13,839 nt of DNA from Promethearchaeota archaeon (GTDB lineage Archaea; Asgardarchaeota; Lokiarchaeia; Sigynarchaeales; SOKP01). Made by a program: the position numbers and the translations under genes. Shown one piece after another: positions 7,366-13,516 of the stretch. The first letter of the stretch is position 1. Every line of letters begins with the position of its first letter. The DNA is taken from positions 1 through 13,839 of the forward strand of contig JAEOTV010000078.1 of the NCBI GenBank assembly GCA_016839635.1. The letters are read 5' to 3'. The notes below the pieces were generated by a model that did no database searches, was not told where the DNA came from, and saw only the letters and a list, made by a program, of their open reading frames with translations.

Positions 7366-8823
7366 ATGGCACGACCAAGTCCTTTAGAAGTTTATGCACT
7401 TTTAGATAAAAGTAATTGTAAGGATTGCGGATATGATACTTGTATGGCTTTTGCAACCGATATTCTTGAAAGAAAAATAAAAGTACAAGATTGTACTCAT
7501 TTAATGCAAGATCCTAAACAAGGAAAAAATCGAATTAAGCTTATTGAACTTATAACCCCTCCCCAAAAACCTGTTATTATTGGAACAGGAGATAGAGTTG
7601 TTACTATTGGCGGGGAAGAAATATTTATGCGTCATCAACTAACTTTTTATAACCAAACAGGAATTTTTATGGAAGTTGCGGATGATGACGCAGATTTGGA
7701 AGAAATTGTGAAATATCTTACAGAACTAAAGATAGAAAGAATTGGAGATGTCCTTACACTAGATGGGATTGCTTTAAGAAATGTCTCTGGAGATGGTGAT
7801 CAGTTTAAATTAGCAGCAAAGAAAATTGCTGATACTTCAAATCTTCCGATTATGCTATGCAGTTTTAATGCTGATATTTTATTAGGAGCAGCAGAAGTGA
7901 TTAAGGATAGAAAACCCCTACTTTATGCTATTACTAAAGATACATGGGAACAAATTGGAAAATTTGCAATTCAAAATAGTTTACCTGTTGTTATTACTTC
8001 TAGTAATTTAGATGAGTTAATGTCGTTGAGTGCGACTCTACAAAAATTTGGTGTAAAAGAGATTGTTTTAGATTCAGGAACTTATTTTGGTCCAGGTAAT
8101 CTTTCTGTAACGTATGACAATATAATGCAATTAAGAACAGCAGCAATAGATAAAGAAGATGTGAATGCTTCTTGGCCAGTTATGGGTGTTCCTGCGGCCT
8201 ATTGGAGTCAAGTAAAAATAGAAGATGATAAAAATCTTTGGGAACACCAATATCAGGAAGTGATTATGGGAGCTATAATGGAATCAATAGATACAAACCT
8301 CATTGTCTTGCATACTGGTCAGAAGAAAGAAGAAATCTGGGCTCTTTTAGCATTAATGACATTACGACAAAGTGTATTTTCAGATCCAAGAATTTATCCT
8401 GCTGTTGATCCTGGTCTTTATAAGATTGGAGAACCAGATGAAATGGCTCCTATTTTCGTCACAAGTAATTATAGAATGACAAAAATACCTGTTGAACAAG
8501 ATCTACAAGGAGCAAATTTGAATTGTTGGCTTTTAGTAGCTGATACGGAGGGAATAGGAATTGAAAGCGCAGTTGCTGGTGGTCAGTTTAATGCTAGTGG
8601 AATAGCAGAAGCTGCAAAAGAATTTGGAGCTTTTGATAAAGTTAATCACAGAATTTTAGTACTCCCTGGTATGGCTGCTCGTTTAAGTGGAGCTTTAGAA
8701 GATGAAGCAGATGCATTCGTAGTTGTAGGCCCAAGAGATAGTTCTGGAATCCCAAAGTTTATGGATACTCAGTGGAAACCAGTCGAATTCATGAAAGAAT
8801 ATGAATCTTGGGCGAAAGAATAA
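7366..8823 (+). CDS. cdhE: acetyl-CoA decarbonylase/synthase complex subunit gamma (corrinoid iron-sulfur protein large subunit)
   Basis: CdhE (AcsC in bacteria) is the large subunit of the corrinoid iron-sulfur protein. It carries the methyl group between the pterin carrier and the acetyl-CoA synthase of the CODH/ACS complex in the Wood-Ljungdahl pathway. The N-terminus has the family signature SPLEVYALL and the 4Fe-4S cysteines C18, C21, C26 and C43 (CX2CX4CX16C). A TIM-barrel domain follows, and the C-terminal corrinoid-binding domain contains GIGIESAVAGGQFNASGIAE and LVLPGMAARLSGALEDEA. I use the ATG at 7366, which puts SPLEVY at the family position; a TTG at 7357 would add three residues. 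485 residues is full length. No other CODH/ACS gene lies in the window, although cdh genes are often clustered. Very secure. Confidence 0.96.
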   Translation: MARPSPLEVYALLDKSNCKDCGYDTCMAFATDILERKIKVQDCTHLMQDPKQGKNRIKLIELITPPQKPVIIGTGDRVVTIGGEEIFMRHQLTFYNQTGIFMEVADDDADLEEIVKYLTELKIERIGDVLTLDGIALRNVSGDGDQFKLAAKKIADTSNLPIMLCSFNADILLGAAEVIKDRKPLLYAITKDTWEQIGKFAIQNSLPVVITSSNLDELMSLSATLQKFGVKEIVLDSGTYFGPGNLSVTYDNIMQLRTAAIDKEDVNASWPVMGVPAAYWSQVKIEDDKNLWEHQYQEVIMGAIMESIDTNLIVLHTGQKKEEIWALLALMTLRQSVFSDPRIYPAVDPGLYKIGEPDEMAPIFVTSNYRMTKIPVEQDLQGANLNCWLLVADTEGIGIESAVAGGQFNASGIAEAAKEFGAFDKVNHRILVLPGMAARLSGALEDEADAFVVVGPRDSSGIPKFMDTQWKPVEFMKEYESWAKE

Positions 8824-8858
8824 GATAGAAAAAATCTTTTAATTTTTTTCTCTTTTTT
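8822..8858 (+). terminator. terminator of cdhE
   Basis: A small AAGAT/ATCTT stem directly at the stop codon is followed by T-runs at 8843-8849 and 8853-8858, typical of archaeal T-tract termination before the convergent HAD gene. Confidence 0.5.
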
Positions 8859-8889
8859 ATTACTGATTTAGCAAATTCATATCTATGAT

Positions 8890-9558
8890 TTATAATAATG
8901 AATAAATTAGATCAACATCTAATTCACTAACCGAATTGATTATTAACGCTTTTCCGTCTTTTATATTCTTTAATTGATTAGCTGAATGAGATCCTGTCAG
9001 GACTCCTATAAATGGACAATTCAATTTATTAGAAAGCATTACATCTTTGGGGTGATCACCAATAACAATAATTTTATATCCTGGATATTTACTATTTAGA
9101 ATTTTCTTTAAAGATGGGTCAAGTTTTCCCAATTCCTTTCTATCTTCCGTTTCTCCTAAGACATAATCAAAATAGTTCTGAATATTTAAAAGCTCGATAA
9201 TTCTTTGTGCCAATTCTTGTTTTTTGGAAGTTATAATGCCCATAGTGAAATTTAATTCTTTCAATTCCTTTAATTTAGAAGCAATTCTTGGTAATAGATT
9301 CGCTTTATAAATTCCTGTTTTTCCATAATATTCTCTGAAGGCGGAAGTTAATTTTGATGGATCATGGTTGGTTACTTTAATAAACATTTCATTTAAAGGT
9401 ATCCCAATCATAATCTCTATTGCATGATTCTCCAATTTAGGTAAATTATACTTATTTAAAGCGTAATTAAATGAAGCTACAATGCCTTCTCTGTTATTAA
9501 TTAAGGTATTATCTAAATCAAAACTTAAAATAATTTTATTTGTATCGGTATTAGTCAT
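8890..9558 (-). CDS. HAD superfamily phosphatase, phosphoglycolate-phosphatase-like
   Basis: A cytoplasmic phosphatase of the haloacid dehalogenase superfamily. With the chosen start (222 residues) motif I is SFDLDNTL (Asp14 nucleophile, Asp16 acid/base), motif II is GIITSKK (Thr110), motif III is the Lys in ELGKLDPSL (Lys145), and motif IV is VIGDHPKDV (Asp168, Asp172). A helical cap lies between motifs I and II and contains IGIPLNEMF, typical of phosphoglycolate phosphatase/PpaX relatives. All catalytic residues are intact. The frame extends to an ATG at 9627, adding a hydrophobic-aromatic 23-residue leader (MANFNNTSFLYFLHF...) not expected in the family. A TTATAAAT at 9642-9649 would start transcription inside that leader, so the ATG at 9558 is preferred. 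Substrate unknown. It follows the peptidase gene on the same strand but seems to have its own promoter. Confidence 0.88.
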   Translation of the reverse strand: MTNTDTNKIILSFDLDNTLINNREGIVASFNYALNKYNLPKLENHAIEIMIGIPLNEMFIKVTNHDPSKLTSAFREYYGKTGIYKANLLPRIASKLKELKELNFTMGIITSKKQELAQRIIELLNIQNYFDYVLGETEDRKELGKLDPSLKKILNSKYPGYKIIVIGDHPKDVMLSNKLNCPFIGVLTGSHSANQLKNIKDGKALIINSVSELDVDLIYSLL

Positions 9559-9641
9559 AATTCTTTTAATTTTAAAATTGGTAAAATGTAAAAAATAAAG
9601 AAAAGAAGTATTATTAAAATTTGCCATTAAAATTGGTTTTA

Positions 9642-9649
9642 ATTTATAA
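9642..9649 (-). promoter_or_regulatory. possible TATA box of the HAD phosphatase gene
   Basis: TTATAAAT on the minus strand lies immediately downstream of the peptidase stop codon. Transcription about 25 bases on would begin near 9620, giving a leader of about 60 bases to the ATG at 9558. Confidence 0.35.
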
Positions 9650-9652
9650 TGA

Positions 9653-10882
9653 TTATGTCATATGAATTGTAAGTAGTGGATCTCCTAAAAACATCATTCC
9701 ATATACTTCTTCCCAGTGATTAAGAGGTATTATTTCCGGTCCATAAAACCAATCTTTAAAAGCCTCTCCAAATATCTTTCCGTCTCGTAGAGAGTCATAA
9801 AATGGCTGATAAAGACTCATCCCCCCTGATCTCGAACACCCTATTACAACTAACGCTTGGCCATCAAAGAGATAATGTGTCGCTATATTATTAGGTATCA
9901 TGAGATTAGCTGAAAAGCAGGAATAGAGATTAAAGAATAGTGGTTGTGGTCCACTATTATATATGTCATCATATGTTAAGATACCATCATCAGCGTTATA
10001 AAAAGGATGTTGATAGACATTGATGCCAAATTGTTGCTCAGTTCCATTACAATGAGCCATTATATGTACTAATTCATAATTAGTAAATGCTGGATGTGTG
10101 ATATCTGATATATTTGAATGAAAATGTGTGGCATTGGTAAAATCGTTCGCAAAATAATTATAATCTGATTCACATGTAAGATTAACCCCAGTGTAAGCTG
10201 TAAAATTACTAATCCATTCAGTTCTATAACTTGCCCATTCATCATCAATATACAATAATCCTTGATGTGGTCGATAGGTAAGGCCTATTCTCAAATTATG
10301 ATTTCGATTAAAGAAGTTATTTAGTGAATTAATTGGATTGAAACCAACCTTAGATATTGTGTAAGGACTTATACGCGCCACCCAAATTTCAGGAAACCAA
10401 TCTGCAGTACCATTATTATGCTCTACATTATTATCTAAGGCACCTACGTCATAATAATTGTTTGCATTTACATCTGTCCAATTTCCATCTAAATCCATTA
10501 AATAATAATCACACGAGAAAGTACGATTTATACCCCAGCTAACATCTAAATATTGTGCTTTTGCATATGGAAGTTTTCCTATTAAAACAGCTCCTATTAA
10601 TCCATTTGATAGTGCTGATAACAAGTGATTCTTGAGTTGAGTAACATCATTAATTGACCAATTGATTATATTTGCTCTATATCCCTGTGTTTCGACATCT
10701 TGTTTATATTGAGTAATATCAGAAGATAAACTAGTATAAATTGTTGAATTAACATAAATATGAACAAGATTTGATTGAGGCTGTTGTCTTCCACCAAAAA
10801 TAATTAAAGAAAATGGAATTGTCGCTCCAATGAAAATGATACTTAAAACCAAAACAATAATTACTTTATTACTTTTTCGCAT
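9653..10882 (-). CDS. gingipain-like (C25-type, clan CD) cysteine peptidase, exported
   Basis: A predicted extracellular protease of the caspase/gingipain fold. Residues 1-30 are a signal peptide or signal anchor: MRKSNK then a hydrophobic run to about residue 29. Next come AVLIGKLPYA (98-107), CDYYLMDLDGNWTD (124-137) with a D-x-D-G-x-x-x-D calcium-loop look, and PEIWVARIS (164-172), all typical of C25 relatives. The expected catalytic dyad is His277 in HIMAHCNG and Cys322 in NLYSCFSAN. GDPLLTI near the C-terminus is the usual end of the caspase-like domain. No large propeptide, Ig-like domain or sorting tail is present, so it is a compact single-domain version (409 residues). About ten N-x-S/T sequons fit a glycosylated surface protein. 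The ATG has AGGA seven bases upstream. Substrate unknown; peptidase activity is inferred from motifs. Neighbours give no hint. Confidence 0.82.
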   Translation of the reverse strand: MRKSNKVIIVLVLSIIFIGATIPFSLIIFGGRQQPQSNLVHIYVNSTIYTSLSSDITQYKQDVETQGYRANIINWSINDVTQLKNHLLSALSNGLIGAVLIGKLPYAKAQYLDVSWGINRTFSCDYYLMDLDGNWTDVNANNYYDVGALDNNVEHNNGTADWFPEIWVARISPYTISKVGFNPINSLNNFFNRNHNLRIGLTYRPHQGLLYIDDEWASYRTEWISNFTAYTGVNLTCESDYNYFANDFTNATHFHSNISDITHPAFTNYELVHIMAHCNGTEQQFGINVYQHPFYNADDGILTYDDIYNSGPQPLFFNLYSCFSANLMIPNNIATHYLFDGQALVVIGCSRSGGMSLYQPFYDSLRDGKIFGEAFKDWFYGPEIIPLNHWEEVYGMMFLGDPLLTIHMT

Positions 10883-10889
10883 AGTTAAT

Positions 10890-10893
10890 TCCT
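10890..10893 (-). promoter_or_regulatory. Shine-Dalgarno of the peptidase gene
   Basis: AGGA on the minus strand, seven bases before the ATG at 10882. It is one of the few recognisable ribosome-binding sites in the window and supports this start. Confidence 0.5.
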
Positions 10894-10913
10894 ATTTTAA
10901 GATTCGATTAATG

Positions 10914-10942
10914 AAATTATCTAATTTTATATCAGATAATTT
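10914..10942. promoter_or_regulatory. inverted repeat flanking the TATA box of the peptidase gene
   Basis: AAATTATCT and AGATAATTT form a perfect 9-base inverted repeat around an 11-base spacer. On the minus strand the spacer holds GATATAAAAT, a good TATA box (TATAAAAT at 10924-10931) about 42 bases from the start codon. The arrangement suggests a regulated promoter; a chance hairpin in AT-rich DNA cannot be excluded. Confidence 0.45.
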
Positions 10943-11043
10943 TATCTTAGATATTTCAGAAATCTCTTTTTGATATAATCATAAAGATTTGATTTAATAT
11001 ATTTAAGTTTTTATTATGATCCAACAAGATTCTACAAGAAAGT

Positions 11044-11050
11044 AAAAAAA
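11044..11050 (-). terminator. T-tract terminator of the TPR protein gene
   Basis: Seven T residues on the minus strand, beginning eight bases after the stop codon at 11058-11060, separate this gene from the peptidase promoter. Confidence 0.45.
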
Positions 11051-11057
11051 CCAAGAG

Positions 11058-12599
11058 TTAAATATATTTTATTTTAAAATCCTTAAAAAGCTTTAGAAGA
11101 AACATAATTTCTTCCGAGGATTCGATAATTCTCTTTAAATCGAAGGGGAAATGATTTAATTCGACATTTTTTCCTTCAGTAACTCTTTCAATCATTATTT
11201 TTATTATTTCTTTATACTTTTTTACAGTAGTCCCATCGGATTCTATTTCAGAGATAACTTTCCAAGCTTCATTTAATTCTCCATTTAAAATGCATGAAAT
11301 TGAGGCTAAAACATAACTAAGAACGATGTGAGAATAACCAATCTTCTTTAAGTTTGCTGCTCGATAATAATAACGATATAGATTGTTAACCATTTCTCTT
11401 ATAAGAAAATCTTTTGCTGTGTCAAGTTGCTCATAAAATTTTATACTTTCTAAAATTAGGGTAGCTGCTGTAAAGAATTGTTTGTTTTTTAATCCTTCTT
11501 CAGCGATCTTATTTAACCCTCTTATAATTTGATTAAAAATGCCAAATCTATTAAATTCTAATCCACCTTCAATTACGGCATCATATGCGTTTAAATAACT
11601 CTCTGTAGATTCGTTATAACTTCCAATTTTCCAATAATTATCACCTGCTTCTACAAAATGTTTATAAGCCATCTCAAAATTATCCATTTCTTTAAAAACA
11701 TTTGCCCCATCAAAAAAATTCGTCGCTGCTTGGTTAAAATCTTCAATTTTTTTTGAAAAGTTACCAGCTAACACAAAACAAGAAGCACATTCAATTAGAT
11801 TATTTTGAATGTCTTGATAACATAATCCGGCTCCCCGATAATACCGTGCAATTTTATAATAGTTTTCTTGTGATTTCTCTAGTGTTTCTGCTAAGTCTAT
11901 ATATGCTCCTGCTTCTTTTTTCGAGAAAATAATATATTGATCTTGCTTGTCTAAAATTTTATAGAAGTTTTTTAAGATCTGATAAATTTGAGCGAGAGTA
12001 ATATTATCATTTTTCTCTTCAAATTTAGTTGCCAAAGTAGAGAAGTAATCTATTCCATCCAAAATAATATCTTGTGTTTTATTATAATCGTCAATTTCTT
12101 CATAGCAAGATCCTATTTGCTGATAAGAGAAAGATAACATGTCATAGAAATTATGAATTTTAGAAATGATGATAACTTTTTCATAAAATTCTATAGCGTT
12201 TTTAAAATCAGAGATTTTTAAATATAGATCTGCTATATTTTGAAAGTTTTGAGCGATTTTCCTAGTTTCACTGAATTCTTTTAAAAGATCACTTTCTTGT
12301 TTTAAAAATTTTATGCTACTTTGAATATTTTTTTTTTCTAATTGATAATCTCTAATTTTCTCACGATAAATTTCTGCAATTCTTAAGTATAATTCTGCAA
12401 TTTCATGTAATTTTGCTTGAAGTTTATAATTTATAATTTGCTTTTTGTATAATTCAATAATTTTGTTGTATAATTTAAGAGCTTCAGGAAAATCAATATT
12501 TTCCATCATCTCAGCAACAGAAAAAAGAAGTTCCCCAGCTTCAAAAAATTCTCCAGTTTGAGCAATGTCATTAGAAAAATTAATTGACTCTAATACCAT
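11058..12599 (-). CDS. TPR-type helical repeat protein (SNAP-like flavour)
   Basis: A soluble all-helical protein of repeated helix pairs with TPR spacing. Clear units are about residues 20-55 (EAGELLFSVAEMMENIDFPE...), 62-82, 115-147 (NFQNIADLYLKISDFKNAIEFYEK), 157-187, 246-280 (YYKIARYYRGAGLCYQDI), 286-320 and 324-345 (YWKIGSYNESTESYLNAYDA). The central A..F..A...F..A..N...AYKHFVEAGD rhythm recalls alpha-SNAP/SNAP-type adaptors, but TPR proteins are hard to tell apart and no SNARE or ATPase partner is present. Such proteins usually serve as protein-protein scaffolds in the cytoplasm. The first ATG is at 12599, but it has no ribosome-binding site and the same frame continues upstream for 43 coding-like codons to just after a strong GAGGAG. 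The real protein is probably about 555 residues with an ATT start near 12716. Single gene, own promoter and terminator. Confidence 0.82.
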   Translation of the reverse strand: MVLESINFSNDIAQTGEFFEAGELLFSVAEMMENIDFPEALKLYNKIIELYKKQIINYKLQAKLHEIAELYLRIAEIYREKIRDYQLEKKNIQSSIKFLKQESDLLKEFSETRKIAQNFQNIADLYLKISDFKNAIEFYEKVIIISKIHNFYDMLSFSYQQIGSCYEEIDDYNKTQDIILDGIDYFSTLATKFEEKNDNITLAQIYQILKNFYKILDKQDQYIIFSKKEAGAYIDLAETLEKSQENYYKIARYYRGAGLCYQDIQNNLIECASCFVLAGNFSKKIEDFNQAATNFFDGANVFKEMDNFEMAYKHFVEAGDNYWKIGSYNESTESYLNAYDAVIEGGLEFNRFGIFNQIIRGLNKIAEEGLKNKQFFTAATLILESIKFYEQLDTAKDFLIREMVNNLYRYYYRAANLKKIGYSHIVLSYVLASISCILNGELNEAWKVISEIESDGTTVKKYKEIIKIMIERVTEGKNVELNHFPFDLKRIIESSEEIMFLLKLFKDFKIKYI

Positions 12600-12728
12600 T
12601 TCTTGTATCTTCTTATTTTTTTCTATTGGATCTTTAGTTTGCTTTATTTTAGATTCATATTTTCTTAGTTTTTCTAAAAATTCTGTGTATTCTATGAATT
12701 CTTCTTCTTCAATAATTTTATTATCTCC
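12600..12728 (-). other. probable N-terminal extension of the TPR protein, non-ATG start
   Basis: In frame with the downstream gene and free of stops, this segment reads KIIEEEEFIEYTEFLEKLRK and continues to KNKKIQE before the ATG. It is a charged amphipathic helix like the rest of the protein. The frame closes at a TGA (complement of 12729-12731). No ATG, GTG or TTG occurs in frame; the ATT codons at 12714-12716 and 12711-12713 sit 8 and 11 bases after GAGGAG. Confidence 0.55.
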
Positions 12729-12730
12729 TC
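12725..12730 (-). promoter_or_regulatory. strong Shine-Dalgarno deciding the start of the TPR protein
   Basis: GAGGAG on the minus strand, the best ribosome-binding site in the window, has no ATG/GTG/TTG in the gene's frame at a suitable distance but an ATT eight bases on. A TTG 12 bases on opens only a 6-codon frame in another register. Confidence 0.5.
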
Positions 12731-12743
12731 AAAAAAGTAAAGC

Positions 12744-12753
12744 CTATATATAG
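12744..12753 (-). promoter_or_regulatory. probable TATA box of the TPR protein gene
   Basis: CTATATATAG lies upstream of the GAGGAG. The usual 25-base spacing puts the transcript start at about 12720-12726, at or just inside the Shine-Dalgarno, so the leader would be very short if translation starts near 12716, or about 120 bases if it starts at 12599. Confidence 0.45.
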
Positions 12754-12914
12754 AAATTAATGTAGAAATAAAAAAAATTGGATTTTAATTTAGGTAAAAA
12801 AAACGCAATTAATTCAGATATATATTAATATAATTGCTGCCTAATCAAAAGTAGTCTAAGAAAGCCTTTCAAATCTAAGAATTCACAGCTTTCTGACACG
12901 AATAAAACTAAAGA

Positions 12915-12933
12915 AATAATATTAAATATTATT
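12915..12933. promoter_or_regulatory. 19-base perfect palindrome upstream of the MoaD-like gene
   Basis: AATAATATTAAATATTATT has 9-base arms around one central base and lies just upstream of a TATA-like ATATAATA (12940-12947). It may be an operator or activator site. Made only of A and T, so chance is a real possibility. Confidence 0.3.
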
Positions 12934-12983
12934 ACAAACATATAATAAGTAATTAAAAATATTGAATTGGTGTTTGTTACAAA

Positions 12984-13187
12984 GTGAAGCAGATTAGTGA
13001 ATTATTAGACACTGGATTGTACGAAACCTTTAAACCAGAAAGAACTATGACGGTTGCCGATTTATTGAAAGAACTTAACTTAGAAGATAAATATTTTGGA
13101 ATTCTTGTAAATGGGAAAAAGGCAACTCCAGAGACGAAAATTGGCAAAGAAGATGAGATAATTATCCTCCCCCATAGTTCTTCTTAA
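12984..13187 (+). CDS. ubiquitin-like MoaD/ThiS-family protein without C-terminal diglycine
   Basis: A 67-residue beta-grasp protein. TMTVADLLKELNL is the first helix of MoaD/ThiS proteins, FGILVNGKKATPETKI the central strand and loop, and KEDEIIILPHSSS the last strand. MoaD, ThiS and SAMP proteins end in Gly-Gly, which is adenylated by an E1-like enzyme and carries sulfur or forms conjugates; this one ends LPHSSS, followed by a true TAA, so it cannot be activated in the known way unless another residue serves. The GTG at 12984 has GGTG eleven bases upstream. The frame is open back to a TGA at 12963-12965 and encodes IGVCYK, which would complete the first beta strand; an ATT at 12966 is an alternative start. 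It may be a MoaD relative with a structural or regulatory role. No MoaE or E1 gene is adjacent. Confidence 0.8.
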   Translation: MKQISELLDTGLYETFKPERTMTVADLLKELNLEDKYFGILVNGKKATPETKIGKEDEIIILPHSSS

Positions 13188-13228
13188 TTAAAGTAGCGCG
13201 GGGAAATAGCAGGAGGGTAATACCAAAG

Positions 13229-13238
13229 TTTTTTTTTC
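13229..13238 (+). terminator. T10 terminator after the MoaD-like gene
   Basis: Ten consecutive T residues 40 bases after the stop codon, preceded by a G-rich segment that could form a weak stem; typical archaeal terminator. Confidence 0.55.
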
Positions 13239-13472
13239 TTAATTTTAATTTTACCTTTAAGTTAATAAATTTAAATCTGAGTAATATCAATTATAGCTTT
13301 AGTTGATGAAGGAAAAAGAATTTAAAATGGTAAATATTATCTTATTAGATTATAAAGAAATGTTTTAAATTTAATTGAATTTTAATTCACACCTTGCAAG
13401 TTTTATGCGAAGCATTTTCCGATTTTAACTTAAAATAGAAAGTAAATTTCTTTACATTTATAGCAAATTGGA

Positions 13473-13480
13473 TTTATAAT
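13473..13480 (+). promoter_or_regulatory. probable TATA box of the aIF-1A gene
   Basis: TTTATAAT is 37-44 bases upstream of the ATG at 13517, giving a leader of roughly 15 bases. No Shine-Dalgarno is visible in that leader. Confidence 0.4.
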
Positions 13481-13516
13481 ATTAACGAGTTAGAAGATCT
13501 AAAGAGTAGAATATAT

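Larger units (their letters stand above)
13188..13516. other. 329-base spacer between the MoaD-like gene and aIF-1A
   Basis: It begins with a G-rich purine segment (about 13195-13217, with GGGG and GGAGGG) that stands out from the AT-rich surroundings, followed by a ten-T terminator. The rest is AT-rich with only a 20-codon frame (13306-13368) that I do not consider a gene. No tRNA or C/D-box RNA was recognised. The aIF-1A promoter lies at its right end. Confidence 0.5.

Noticed and set aside
9559..9627. Longer HAD phosphatase with a 23-residue N-terminal leader as a signal peptide
   Set aside because: The leader is aromatic and lacks a signal-peptide layout; family members are cytoplasmic and the likely TATA box would start transcription inside it.
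10357..10542. 61-codon frame on the plus strand
   Set aside because: Antisense shadow of the peptidase gene; His/Tyr/Leu-rich composition typical of a shadow frame.
11058..12599. Calling the TPR protein an alpha-SNAP and inferring membrane fusion machinery
   Set aside because: The repeat rhythm is only suggestive; no conserved C-terminal SNAP residues, SNARE or NSF-like ATPase can be shown here.
12565..12753. 62-codon frame on the plus strand
   Set aside because: Antisense to the N-terminal extension of the TPR protein, whose own frame is the coding-like one.
13270..13310. C/D-box RNA suggested by CTGA and TTGATGA
   Set aside because: The boxes occur in the wrong order and no terminal stem is visible.
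13306..13368. 20-codon frame starting ATG AAG GAA in the spacer before aIF-1A
   Set aside because: Too short to tell from chance in AT-rich DNA; no ribosome-binding site and no known small-protein motif.
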